Assembly (NCBI GenBank): GCA_027625915.1
Contig: JANTQA010000036.1
Span: 12,855,001 to 12,919,000, forward strand
Origin: Anaeramoeba flamelloides
Taxonomy: Eukaryota > Metamonada > Anaeramoebidae
Reading direction: 5' to 3'
DNA: 64,000 nt
The position numbers and the translations under genes are program-made. The notes beneath the pieces are model-generated. The model was not told where the DNA came from. It made no database searches and worked only from the letters and a program-made list of their open reading frames with translations. The stretch's first letter is position 1. Each line of letters begins with the position of its first letter. Positions 34,260-46,222 of the stretch are shown in pieces.

Positions 34260-37100
34260 CTAATGATAATATATATGATGAATTCTTTTTATTAATAATA
34301 TCTCTGATATTATTAATTTTTTTATTTTTTCAAAAAATTCAGATGTCCAGATTTTTCGATTTATTTTATAGGCCGGACAGTCCCATAAAAAATGATCGAA
34401 ATCTTCAATGATATCAATATTTAACTTTTCTTTACATAAATCACAATTTTTATTTTTATTTTTACTTGTTACATAAGAGTACCTATTTAAACAATTAGTA
34501 AAATTTCGAAATTTTAGAATTGTTTTTGAAGCTTTCCAGTTTAAATATTTTTGTTGTTTGAAATTGCAATTTTGTTGTTTTATAATTTTTAGATATTGTT
34601 GAACTTTCCAACTAGGTGAATTTTCCAATTCGGTTAATCGAAAAACTTTTAATTCTAAATCTAATAATTTTAATCCCTTAGTGTGCCAATTAATATTTTC
34701 ATTTTCCAATTTTCGAAAATTTAGTATTGTTTTTAATTTTTTTAAATTTAAGAAATCTAATTTTTCTATCAATTTATATTTTCTTCGGTATATTTTTAAT
34801 CTAGCGAGATCAATTTTTGCTTCAGTTTTATAAATTAATCGAGGTGAATGGATATTAATTTGTAAGAAATTTGTGACTGTTTTATTGATAAATCTATCAA
34901 TTCTTTCAAAATCATTTTGTTTCAAGTCAAATATTTCAAGACCATAATAAAGTTGACTTAAAATGAGAGCTTTGAAAGAAGTTATTTTGACTCCATTGTT
35001 GAGTTTATTTTGTTGAAACAATCGATTAAGTGTTTCCAAGGACTTTTCCACTTTTTTGAAATTATATTCAAGATGCGTGTTTTTTTCTAACCAAATCCCA
35101 AGATAAAAAATATCTTTTAATTCTTTTTTATATTTGGTTTTTTTATTATGTGGGTTCATCCCGAATCTTTTTATTATTTCAAAAATACTTTCTAAATTAA
35201 TTTTTAGAGAGATTAATGGCCCTTTCATAATAAGAATAAGATCATCTGCATACATTTGAACATGAACAGCTAAAGTTTTTAACTTTTCTAGTAGGAAATG
35301 AGATATAAATGCGAAGAGAATTGGTGATAAGGGATCTCCTTGATAAACTCTAATTCCTTCTTTTTTTGTAATATCTCAAGAGCCAATTTTTAATTGTTTC
35401 ATTTTTGATAAATTTTTTAATAGATTGATATATTAACGAGTGTTGTATAGAGTCAAAACATTTTTGTATGTCTATAGTAACTACAAAGTATTCTGTATTT
35501 TTATTTTTATTTTTTATTTTTTTTAAATTTTCTTAATAAATTTAAAACAGCAATTCTTGTTCCAAAATATTTTTTAAATCCAAATTGTTTTTTTTTGAAA
35601 TCAAGTCCCATGAGTCTTGAATTCCAATGTATATTAATTTTAAAAAAATCTTGGAAGAGATTGATTTATAGAGATAGGTCGATAATTTAATGGTTCGCCT
35701 TCATCCCCCGATTTATGAATAAATAATAAATTTCTTTTTTTAATAAAATTTATACTTTTTTCAGTTTCGTCTGTAATCCAATTTAAAAAAAATATTTTGA
35801 ACTGTTTTAATAAAATAATTATAATTTAATAAATATTGAATTGGTTGGTTTTTTAGAAACTTATAATGATTTATTTTGTCAAATTCTTTAACTGATTTAT
35901 TTTTTTGAAATTTGATTATTTCTTTTAATTTTATCTTGATCAAAAATTTCCTTTATGTCAATTGGATTTAATGAATTTTTATTAATTTTAAATTTTTTAA
36001 TATAATTAATTATATTTGTATTAGGTTTTTGACTAATTGATTTTACAAAATCGTTATACACTGTGAATATGGTTTCATTATTTAAAAACATTTTTGTAGA
36101 AGTTTCTCTTATTTTATTTAATGTTTTCCAAAAGTTTTTATTTTTATTATATTCTTCATTTATTTGATTAAGTAATTTTAAGTAATTTAATTCATTAATT
36201 TTTTTGATTTTATGTAAAGTTTCATTTTTATCAAACAATTTATAAAGTAAATTATTAATTTTTAATTTATCTTGTTTGATATCAAATACTATTCTTTCTT
36301 TCTGTTTATATTTTTTTTTAAATAAAATAAAATTTTCTTCATTTAAATTAAAATTCTGCCGAGAAAAGAATTGGAGAAAGTCTTCTTGAAAGGTTGGAAT
36401 ATCTTTAATTTTATAGATATCATTGATTTCCCAATTTGAGTTTATTTCAAATTTATTCATAATTGTATTATGATCACTAATAAAATTTTTGATAGTCTTT
36501 GATTTATTGAGTTTTAAATTATTAAAATTTGTTAAAAAATAATCCAAATTGTTTGGTTTTCTACTTGGTTTATTATTAAGAAATATTTTAAAATTAAATT
36601 TTTCAAATAATTTTATTTTATTTTCATTTAAATTAAAATCACCACCAATAATTGTTTTATTGTTTTGGTATTTTCTTAAGATATTTATTATTTTTTTATT
36701 AATTTCAATATTTCGGTCATTTCTCCGATATATATTAATAATGATTAAATCAGTAAATTGTATTCCCATTACATCTAAATCAGCAATTAATATTTCACGA
36801 AAAAATTCTAGAAATATCTTTTTTTATTATTATTAATAAACCACCCTTATTTCCATTATTTCCATAAGATTTTTTATTCACAGAGAAATAGTTTGTGAAA
36901 GTTGGTTTTTTTGTTATTTTGGATTCTTGTATTAAACAAATATCGATATTACATTTTAATAAAAAAGATTCTAATTTAAAAATTTTATTTGAATTATTCA
37001 AGCCACAAATATTTAAAGAGGCTATATTAATATTTATTTTTTGATTTTTATTTTTCATTTTTTTAGAACCTTTTATTAATAATCTTTCTTTGTTCTTCAA
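34260..37100 (-). CDS. LINE ORF2: APE endonuclease plus reverse transcriptase (interrupted)
   Basis: Nicks target DNA and copies the LINE RNA by target-primed reverse transcription. N-terminal APE-type endonuclease blocks in order: ASLNICGLN, CLIQESKI, GGLLIIIKKD, INIYRRND, IIGGDFN, NNLDYFL, FISDHNTI. Reverse transcriptase blocks: YRPISI, FGFKKYFGTRIAVLNL, VTIDIQKCFDSIQHSLIYQS, then QGDPLSPILFAFISHFLLEK and the catalytic MYADDLILIM. A C-terminal zinc-knuckle-like CDLCKEKL...DHFLWDCPAY follows. The frame is interrupted at several A/T runs and by one TGA before QGDPLSP. No RNase H domain is seen. The exact start is uncertain: MKNKNQKIN at 37058 is the most APE-like beginning. Confidence 0.88.
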
Positions 37101-39691
37101 AAAAATGTTTTATATATAGATCATTTGGAATATTTTTTTGTTTATTTATTAATATTCTTTTAAAAGTTTTTATTTTTTCGAGATTTTCCCAAATTACAAG
37201 TTTATTATTTCCTTTCCTTAAAAATCTAATAACACAATAATTATTTAAGAAATTAAATATTTCTAATGTTGAAATATTTTTTTGAATAAAAATCAATTTG
37301 TTTTTGTTTGGTACATTTTGTAACTTTTTAAACTTTTACAATATGTAAAGTTTGAAAAATAAATTATTTTATTTTTATCATTATTGTAATCAATATTATT
37401 ATTAATTTGGTTTGATAAATAAATTAGTGTTTTTAATAAATTGGAAATTTCTACTTTTCCGTTATTTGAATTGGAGTAATTATAATTATCAAATATTGAA
37501 ATATAAGAATAATTAAAAGATTTTTTAATCCAATATTCAATTTGGAAGTTGTTGATTTTTGTTAGTTTCAATTTTTGAATTCAATAAGAATTATTAATTT
37601 TAATAAATTTTTTATTAATAATTTTTTATTTGTTGTGTTGAATTCTTTTATATTTAATAAGATAATAAATTCATTAATAATTTTTAATTGAATTTTTTCA
37701 AGTGGTTGTCGTTTTTTTGGGGTTTTGATGATAAAACGAGAAAAAAAATTTTTCTGAATGAATCTTATTAAAAAAATGAATATTGAAAAATTTATTTTAT
37801 TTGTTGGATTTAGTTTGAATTTATTTTTTATAATTATTGGATAATTGAAAGGATTATCAATTTTTGTAAAAGTCCATTTTAAATCATTCTTTTTAATTTT
37901 TGATTTATATGAAGTTTTTATATATAAAATAAAATAAATTAAGGTTTTAAAAATATTTATTGTTTTAATTTCTTTTTTAAAACCTGATAGTCACTTTTTC
38001 TTTTGGTTTCTATGTTTGATACAGTAACCTGAAGTATCAAATGTGTGGTTTTTACAATCTTTATTGTTTAGAGTTATTCCTTTAAATTTAACACTGGTTA
38101 TTAATTTATCTGAAATACTCTTTTTGCCTTTGCCTTTGTTTTTTGTTTTTTAAGTTGAGTTGAATATTTTTCATATATATTTCTTTATTTTTTGGAGTTT
38201 GGTTAAAATAATATAATAAATCTTTTTGAATATTTGGTTTTTTATCAACTTTTTTGTTTGAGTTATTTGAGTTATTTGAGGTTGGTTGATTATTATTTTG
38301 ATTAATAGAAATAGAGTTGTTAATTCCATCAATCTTATCAATTTCTTGATTTTTTTTATTATTTTTCTTTTTTAATTCTTTTTCGAATTTTTCTTTAAAT
38401 TCTTTATCTCGAATTAAAAATTGATTATAAACTAGTTCCTCTTCTTTTTCTTTTTGAGGATTGAGTTGTTTTTGAATCATTTATATTTGGGTTTAGATTT
38501 TCTAATAAAGATAGTTCAGATTCATTTTCTGAATCTTTTATAATTTGAATTTCATTAGATTTATCTTTTATTTCATTCTCAGAATGAATATAACCTTTAT
38601 CAGATTTATTCTGAATTTTTTTGGATGATATATTATTATATAAGTTATTATTTTTATTTTTTAATAACTTTATGATTATTTTTAGATAAATTTGTGATAA
38701 TTTCTTTTCAAATCTAGAATTTTTTTTTTCAAGAGAATTAATTCTATTTTCATATTGATTATTATTATGATTTGAATTATTATTTGAATTCAATTTTGGA
38801 GTTTTTGAATTTTTTGGTTATTTGTTTTTTGGAATTAGAGAGTAATTTTTTGTAGGCCTTTTTTAATGGTAATTGGTCTCTCATTAATCAGTAAACCATT
38901 TAAGTGAAGTGCCTTATCTCTAATTACACAAGAAGGAAAGGTAACAAACGCAAAAATACTTTTTTGTTTTTTTTCTTTTTAATTATAACTGCATTTTTTT
39001 GGGTTGAAGTTTTGAAAAAAAGAAATCAAATTATCTGTGGTGTAGTTGTGGGGATAATTGAAAATAATTATTTGTGTTTGTGATAATTTCCTTTTTGAAT
39101 TGTTTTTATTATTTTTTTTATTATTTTTTTTTTGTTTTTTTTTATTTCTTTGTTGTTGGGATCCATTTGCTTTTTTATTTTTTTTTTTTATTGTTGCAAA
39201 AAAGTTGGTGTTTCGGCTTAATAGGGGCTTTGCTAGACTTTTCTTTCACTAGATCCGCGGTCTCAGTAATTTTCGCGTGATCAAAAATTTTATTTGTGAT
39301 TTTAACACCACTGACAAATTTTTTTTTTTTTTTTTGATCGTTCATGATCCAAAAAATTTTTTGTCTTTAGTATTGGCGTCTCGTTGCAAATGGGTTTTTG
39401 TATTTTTCACATTTTGTGAATTGTTTTTTGTAAAGCTTTTTTACTTGGTTTGTAGTCTTGAACATTAAGTTTTCTGTTGAAAATTTTTGTTGATTTTATT
39501 TTTTTTCTACTCTTAGTGCTTCTTCTTTCTTTTTTAAATTTTAGAATTGCAATATTATTATCATTATCTTTTTGATTCATAATGAATTGTATTGATGGAA
39601 GTACTTCGACTTCTTGTTTAATGATAGTTAGCAATTCATCATAAGAAAAGATTTGTGGAATCTTAGATAGAAACATAGTGTTTGTCTTCAT
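37063..39691 (-). CDS. LINE ORF1: RNA-binding protein with RRM folds (interrupted)
   Basis: Nucleic-acid chaperone-type ORF1. The ATG at 39691-39689 opens MKTNTMFLSKIPQIFSYDEL followed by IAILKFKK, an RRM-like beta-alpha-beta pattern. A second, clearer RRM lies at about 39075-38850: IIIFNYPHNYTTDNLISFFQ, then IFAFVTFPSCVIRDKALHLN and GLLINERPITI. The middle (38.8-38.1 kb) is Asn/Lys/Glu-rich with coiled-coil character. The last part (37.3-37.07 kb; KLVIWENLEKIKTFKRILI) may be a third small fold. Frame changes occur at homopolymers. It overlaps the start of ORF2 slightly. RRM-bearing ORF1 proteins are known in L1-, Tx1- and R-type elements. Confidence 0.75.
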
Positions 39692-39734
39692 TTGGGAAGA
39701 GTAAAGTTGAAAGAGTAAAAAGTAAAAAAATAAT

Positions 39735-39749
39735 AAAACATGTAATTTA
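39735..39749. repeat. LINE target-site duplication, 5' side
   Basis: AAAACATGTAATTTA, identical to 34131-34145. It marks the 5' end of the minus-strand LINE. Confidence 0.9.
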
Positions 39750-40079
39750 AACAACTTTCCAATTTTTGGTTTTTATAAAAAGAGTTTCAGGTTATTGAAA
39801 GTTTACAAATATTTTTTTTTTAGATAACTTTCAAAAATTTCATTAAATTCAAAATGTTATCTTTTGTTAATTATTATTTCTAACCCTTTTTTCGGCTTAC
39901 AAAAGTTTGTATCAAGTATTGGAAAATTGAAACAATATGAAAGAATATCAGAGACTGAAATCTTGCAGACTGTCAGCCTGAAAGTTCGAAAAAGTCTTGA
40001 AAGTATTTGTATGGATTGTGCTATTCTTGTCGTGAGCTTAAAAATTATTGTTCATTTTTTTTAATTAGACAACATTTGA

Positions 40080-40560
40080 CAATTCTGGAATTATTGGGTA
40101 GGTTGATTGAAATTAAAAGATCAACATCGAGTAACTTGTAATTTAAAACTTTTGACAATTCAAACTTTGAAAATCTTGTAGATTTAAAAACACTTTTTGA
40201 CTCTTAATTTTTGATAAAAACAGTTTCTGGTGGTTTTTCAAAATTAATAATTTTTTTTAAGGTGAAAGCTTTGATAACTTTTTAAACAATTTCCAAAAGT
40301 TTTCTTCAAAAAGATATCTTAAGTCAATTGTTTTTTATTGTGTTTTGTGCTTTTAAAATAATTTCTTCAAGTATTTGAAATTTGAAAAATCTTGAAAGAA
40401 TATCAAGAGACTGAAATCTTGTAGATTGTCAAGATTAAAATTTCAAAAAGTCTTGAAATTATTTACATAGATAACTCTATTGATGTAATGTGTAAATTTC
40501 TCTTTTTGACATGAATAGCCACTTTTCAAGTCAAAACCCTCTGTAAGATTCAAAGAAAGT
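40080..40560. repeat. Inverted-repeat element F, copy 2
   Basis: Homologous to the F1 halves around the LINE: AACACTTTTTGACTCTTAAT, GAATATCAAGAGACTGAAAT and TCAAAAAGTCTTGAAATTAT. It directly adjoins F1 in the same orientation. Its terminal repeats are worn. Confidence 0.6.
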
Positions 40561-40689
40561 ACGCTGGTTATTTCAATGTTTATTACCTTTTTTTCAATTA
40601 CTGTAGTAAAAATATCAGGTTTAGTAAAGTTTAATCCATGTTACAAAATAAAAAAATGGTTTCTTTTTTTCAAGAAGACCTCAACAGTA

Positions 40690-42480
40690 GAGGGTTTGAC
40701 GATATCTTTATTAACTCATGATAAAATTTCAAAAATCAGGATCTTTTTTATCGAATCATGATAAAGATTCAAAAATCGCGATAATTTTTATCAAATAGTG
40801 AAATTATAGATCCCCTCAATAATAAATAAACTCTGTTTCAGTCAAAGGGGTATCCAAAAAAAAACATATTTTTCAAATCTCAATTATTTTATATAATTGA
40901 TCTTTGAAGAACAAATAAGAAATAAACAGAATTATAAACATTTGGGAATTGTTGATACATGTATGAAAGAAAACTAATTAATCAATAAATTTTCTTAAAA
41001 ATTTGAAAAACTCAAATTCTTTTTATTATTTTGAAGGGAGGAAACTAGTTTCCTCACACAGCCCTGATAAAAACTCAAATTCTTATGGCCCTATTGAGAA
41101 AAACAACAATGTTCGTTTTGAACTTCAACTGGTATTTTAATAATAAATATGAAACATTTTTCACTTCATTTTCCATACTTTTCTTTTATAAATCAAGTCC
41201 CCAAACCAATTTTTTTGGTATTTATGGTCTCTATTTGAAAAAGGAAATGAAAATGAAGTGAAAATTTTTCACATTTATTATACAAATATCAAGATCAAAG
41301 ATTGAATAAAATTGCAATAGAAATCAATATCATTTCTCAACAATCCTTAAATAGTTTCAATGACCTTAGAATAACACGTTTTTACCAAGTGACTATTGAT
41401 CTTACAATAAAAAAAATTTTTTTGGAACTGAATGAGGTTTTAAAAAAAAAATCGAAAAAAAAAAAACAAAAATGTGTCAAAATGTGAAAAAATGATTTAT
41501 ATTTTGAATATTTCCAAAATAAAATTTTTCTTCTAATATCTAAACAAACCCTTTTAACACATGTATTATACCCATTACAACTGGGCCCCTTTGACTGAAA
41601 AATAGTTTAATATTTTGATAATATTTCAAATCCTGATATTCCATAAAATCACGGTAATTGTCTAAAATATCAAAATAAATATCAAAACATCATTTATTAA
41701 AAATTAAATCGAGATACAACATCAAAATATCGCGATTATAAAGTAATTCAGATATAATAGTAGATGGATTTTTGTGCGAATTCAAAAAGGGTATTAAAAT
41801 AGAATTTGTTTTTTATATAAAAAAAAAAATCCTTAAAAAAAGTTAATCCTTGAAAAAATGACAAAAAAGAGACATTATTCTATCAAAGAACAGATAAAGA
41901 GTTCCATTCTAATTTTTTTTCAATTTGATTGCCAATCTTATTGATCCATTAGATCAACAACAATGGGAATAAAAAAAATTAAATAAATAGTTTCTCAGTC
42001 AATTATGGTGTTATAAATTGCTATGAAAAAAAAAAAAGCATCCAAAACAACCAAACCTTTATTTGTTCTTTAAAGAATGTATTCTTTAGACTAAATCATT
42101 TTTTAATATTCCATAAAAGCTGAAAGGATTTGGATAAATTTTCAAAAGATTTCTGTACAACCTAGCCATATTATCACCAATTTTTAAGATTTTTTATACC
42201 TTTTGTTTCTTTATGTTCTTCTTCTTCTTCTTCTTCATATATTTGTATTGTAGAGAGAACAAAACTCGAGTTTAAAGGTTTTATTTTGACCGATCACTAA
42301 TAAGAAAGAAAATTACTCTTTTTTCTTTTTTAATTATTTCACTTGTGAAGGTAATAACTCCCTTTTTAGAAAACAAACATCTATTTTATATTCAAGTACA
42401 TTGTTTAAATGGATGAATAATTGTTTGATGATGAAATTCATAGTGGCTTTTACTATTAAAAAAAAATAATAATGAAGAAG
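40690..42480. mobile_element. Iteron-flanked element, second copy, interrupted
   Basis: Iteron units (AAAATCGCGATAATTTTTAT; ATCGCGATTATAAAG) lie on both sides of a 783-bp inserted element (40827-41609). The interior to about 42.48 kb matches 26.6-27.25 kb in reverse orientation (CCTAGCCATATTATCACCAA, TTCTTCTTCTTCTTC). The outer boundary on the right is not resolved. Confidence 0.5.
40827..41609. mobile_element. Non-autonomous DNA transposon, CAGTCAAAGGGG family, full copy
   Basis: The ends TAAACTCTGTTTCAGTCAAA and (reverse complement of the right end) TAAACTATTTTTCAGTCAAA pair, as in 5558-6271. The copy carries an extra block of about 55 bp at 41.02-41.08 kb containing the small palindrome GAGGAAACTAGTTTCCTC. 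It is inserted inside the iteron element. Confidence 0.75.
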
Positions 42481-42806
42481 AGCAATACTTTGAAAAATTT
42501 AATTTCGTTTTTGGTTGGTTTTTAGAAAAAATAAATGTTAAAAAATTGAAAATATTTAGATTTCAATCTGTTTTATTTGATTCTTTGTACAAATAAAGTT
42601 GAACAATGGATGGTAATTTGATTTCAAAGTTTTAATATCTCTTGGCACTCACAAATCAAAAATCTAAAAATTACTATTTATTCAAATACACAAGCAGAAA
42701 CATTATGTTTGTATTTTTGGTTGTTTTTTTATTTTTTTTTCTATAAAAATCTCTATGTTCAAGGTTCTATCCATAAACTGGAAATATAAAAATAAGTGAA
42801 ATATTA

Positions 42807-43003
42807 CAGTCAGTTTCACTTTTAATTAACAAACTTTCAACGAAATTTAAGGCACAATAAAAATATCAAATTAAGGCACAAAATTCAGATTCTAGTAAAA
42901 TAAATTGTAAAAAAAAATAATTCCAAATTTTGTGCCTTAATTTGAGAGTTTTGTGTTCCTTAAATTTCGTTGAAAGTTTGTGCCTTAAAAGTGGAACTGA
43001 CTG
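42807..43003. mobile_element. Mariner-like MITE with TTAAGGCACAAA iterons, copy 1
   Basis: A 197-bp near-palindrome starting CAGTCAGTTTCACTTTTAA and ending in the complement of CAGTCAGTTCCACTTTTAAG, flanked by TA on both sides (42805-42806, 43004-43005). Each arm carries up to three phased copies of a TTAAGGCACAAA-type unit (separated by CTTTCAACGAAA). Tc1/mariner-like ends and TA target. The partner is at 57063-57260. Confidence 0.85.
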
Positions 43004-43315
43004 TAATATCAATTGTATCATCCATAATTGAATATAATTCAAATTATGTTTGATCAATATATCACGAAAAAATGAAAAAAACTATTAACCATTTTTTTGA
43101 TTAAAAGTCTATACATTCAAATTCAATAAAAAATAGAAAAATATGATAAGGATACAAAATATTTTTTAAGCAGATAAAAACACTAAATAAGTTTCTTCAT
43201 TCTCTGGAAATTTTGTCTAGATTAACTACATTTGAAAAAATCAATAATCCAAAAAAATTCAAAATCTTCACCCATCATTTTCACCAGAAGATTGTAAATA
43301 ATGAATTCGTCTAAT

Positions 43316-43970
43316 TCTCGTAAAATATTTCATCAAAAACACATCTCATAATCTAATAGCATTTTTTCTTATAAGGGCAAAATTTTATCTTTTTTAAAAG
43401 TTTTTTTTTTTTCACAGTCAATTTTTTTTTTAAAATAGAAATGACAATTTAAAAAAACAAATGAAAGATCTCAATTTATGTTTTTTTGTTGTTTTTTCTG
43501 AACATGAGTTTAAGAAACCAAACTGAAGAGATACATCTCAGCTTCATGAAGACTTGTTGAATTAAAAAAAAAATGTTTTCAACAAATTCAATTTCCTCTA
43601 TTATACAAAGGTATATATGTACAAATTCATAAATATTGGTTAAATACTAAATGATTTTTTATCATATTTAAACTAATTTTTTGTGAATTTTACATAGTAA
43701 GACTCACACAATTTTAATTTTTTTGTATTTTAATTTTATCAGAAATATTCCATAAACTTTGAAATAACAAAAATAAATTTTTAAAATTATATAAATTTTG
43801 AAAAATTGCATTTTTCGTTCAAATTGATTGTTTAATGTTGTCTAAAAATTGTTTTTTTTTGCTTGTAACACAACTATTTGCATTAAAAAACTCATCAAAT
43901 GATATTTTTTACGAGAATATACTTGATTCAAAATTGGTACTTTCTCATGAAAATGGCCAATATATTAAGG
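43316..43970. mobile_element. GGCCATTTTCG element, second copy, left end missing
   Basis: Matches 10.16-10.81 kb: CATAATCTAATAGCATT, AATGAAAGATCTCAATTTA and AAGAGATACAT. It ends in CATGAAAATGGCCAATATAT. The left terminal repeat is cut away, leaving ATTCTCGTAAAATATTTCA. Confidence 0.6.
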
Positions 43971-43974
43971 ATAA

Positions 43975-44755
43975 AAAAGATTATATAAACAATATAATCA
44001 AGTTATAAGCTTTCCATTATATTGTAAATTTTTTTTTTGAGATTAATCCTCTTTGGGAAACAAATTTTATCTATCAAAAAAAAAAAAAAAAGTCATTTTA
44101 GCCCCTGAAAAAAATCATATAAAAAGAGAAGAAACTTTCAAAGTTTTTTTATGAAAGTAATGTCTTACTTACAAACAAATTGGGTTTTTATAAAGAATCA
44201 GTAAATGTTTAATAACAATTTTTTATTTTTAATAGTTTTCTGGTGCTTAAGTTGAATAAAGATATTTTAAAATAAAATTGCAACTTTTTTTTTTAGAAAT
44301 ATTGTTCATTAATATCATTATTCTTTAATTATTATAAGAATTGGGATTTTAGCAAAATGGAAATATAATTTTATAGTATTACTTTAAGATCATGAAAAAA
44401 ATTTTTTTGAAAATAAAAAATTTTTTTAAAAATAAAACATTTAATAATTTTTCACTTTTTTATAACTTTTATTATAATAGACACAATTGATTAATAAGAG
44501 ATCTTTTATTTTAAAAATAATTTTTAAAGATATTTTATAATTTGAGTTGAAAAATTTAATTATCCAAGTTTTAATAATATTTTTTTTCAATTTTAAAGTA
44601 GAAAATTTCAGAAATTTTATTATCACATCCAAGATGTCATTTTATTATAATTAAAAAGTTGTATAAATCTGATGAATATCTTTCAATAGGGAATCAATTA
44701 TTTGAACTATTAAAGTATTGTTTGTTCTTTTTATTTCGAAAAAAATTTGTTTATG
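43975..44755. other. AT-rich intergenic spacer
   Basis: No gene or transposon end that I can support. A short open stretch near 44.44-44.63 kb is low-complexity. Confidence 0.4.
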
Positions 44756-44877
44756 ATTTTTCTGTTAGGTTTTCCAGAATTCAAAAGAATAGAGAATAAT
44801 CAAAGATTTTACTCAATTCTTTTGAATTCAGGAAAATCTAAGATTGGTCCGTTTGGTTTTTTTTTAAGAATCTATCA

Positions 44878-45666
44878 AATATTCCCGAAAATACCCGAAA
44901 ATCAAAAATACCCGAAAATTTTTTAACAACGAAAAAACACTTTTTGAACAACTTCTAAGATTCCCTGATGCCAATATACACTGTTTAAAGGTAAATTTGG
45001 AATTTTATTTTTGAAAAATTTTTTTTTACTGAAAATATCTATATTCTAAAAAAATTAAATTTTAGGGAATGATATTCAACCCATTTTGTGTGAAAAGAAT
45101 AAGTATCTTGGATGGCTGTAACATTTCTGATCATTTCGAAATGGTATTAACTAAATGAGAGAAAATGTACTTGTTAAGAAAACTTCTAATTGTGTATCAT
45201 TGCCCATAATTTTGTAATATTAAATGTTTTCCTATAATAACTGAGTAATATCTAATCGTAAAACACATACCCATATCCTACATAAGGTTACCTAAGCCAA
45301 ACTTTATTTAACTTCCCATTCTATAAAAGGAACTATTTTACCAAAACATACAAACACAACACATACCAAAGGTACCCTGACATACCCAGACACAACCCAA
45401 GCATACAATGACGTACACATAGCTCAAACATAACTTGGAATGAACATATACTAATAAGTACCAACAATTACTCAAATATACTCAAAAGGTACCAAAACCT
45501 CTTTAGAGTAGTTTAAAGTAGTAAATTCAGAAAAAAAATATTTTGTCTGAAAGTAAAATTGTTATTTTACCGTTAAACTGAGTATATTGGCACTAGGGAA
45601 TCTTAGAAGTTGTTCATAACGTGTTTTTATGTAGTTAAAAAATTTTTGGTTATTTTCGGGAATATT
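44878..45666. mobile_element. Non-autonomous TIR element with TCA duplication
   Basis: A 789-bp element with arms of about 125 bp: the left end AATATTCCCGAAAATACCCG and the right end, reverse complemented, AATATTCCCGAAAATAACC. A long inner match, GAACAACTTCTAAGATTCCC, is present in both arms. It is flanked by TCA on both sides (44875-44877, 45667-45669). The interior (45.27-45.49 kb) is unusually C-rich on this strand, with repeated ACATACC/ACCCA motifs. The superfamily is not identified. Confidence 0.75.
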
Positions 45667-46222
45667 TCAAATCCCTTTTTTTAACTTTTGGAAATAAATC
45701 GAAAATTTTTGAAATTTTCTTTTTTATTCTCAATAAAGAAAAAAAACCTATGCACTTCATGTTATGTTTCCCACAACTCAAAAGAATATCAGTAAAATCC
45801 ATGATTTTTCTCTATTCTTTTGAATTCTGGAAAACGGCAGTTAAGTTTTTTTGATTTTTGAAATTTTACTCTAAAATTCAATAAATTTTATGTTTATTTC
45901 TTAAATTAAATAAAACTCAGATAGGTTTTCTAGAGTATTCTGTTAATTTGTAAAATCCAATATATTTTACAAATAAAACAGAAAACCTCAAAAAAAACCC
46001 ATCTAAAATCCATAGATTTAAAAATCAAACATAAAACCTCAATAGAGCCACCATTTCGTTTTTTTTAATTTAAGAAATAAAAAGAAAATTATCATTAATT
46101 TTTCTTTTAATTTCTTGAAATAAAAAAAAACCTAGACACTCTACGGCACTCTAAGACACTTGAAGGACACTCTTTTTAGGTTTTTTACAATTTTAAAAGA
46201 ATCAAGTAAAAAATTTCCATAA

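Larger units (their letters stand above)
34146..39734 (-). mobile_element. Full-length LINE (non-LTR retrotransposon)
   Basis: About 5.6 kb on the minus strand: a 43-base 5' leader, ORF1 with RRM folds, ORF2 with APE endonuclease, reverse transcriptase and a C-terminal CCHC, then poly(A). It is bounded by a perfect 15-bp target-site duplication, so insertion was recent. Both ORFs are nevertheless broken: several one-base offsets, one at a T6 tract near 36805-36810 between KKDISRIF and REILIAD, and a TGA shortly before the QGDPLSP motif. The copy is probably immobile unless some offsets are assembly errors. The layout resembles L1/Tx1-type elements, but the clade is a guess. Confidence 0.9.
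33985..40033. mobile_element. Inverted-repeat element F1, split by a LINE
   Basis: The left end CACTACAAGAATAGCACAAA and the right end, reverse complemented, ACGACAAGAATAGCACAATC, form terminal inverted repeats. Removing the LINE (34146-39734) and one 15-bp duplication leaves about 0.45 kb. Related copies occur at 40.08-40.56 kb and 58.90-59.35 kb, both without the LINE, which supports the reconstruction. Confidence 0.7.

Noticed and set aside
39058-39468. Plus-strand Phe-rich open frames across the LINE
   Set aside because: Antisense shadows of Lys/Asn-rich ORF1 sequence.
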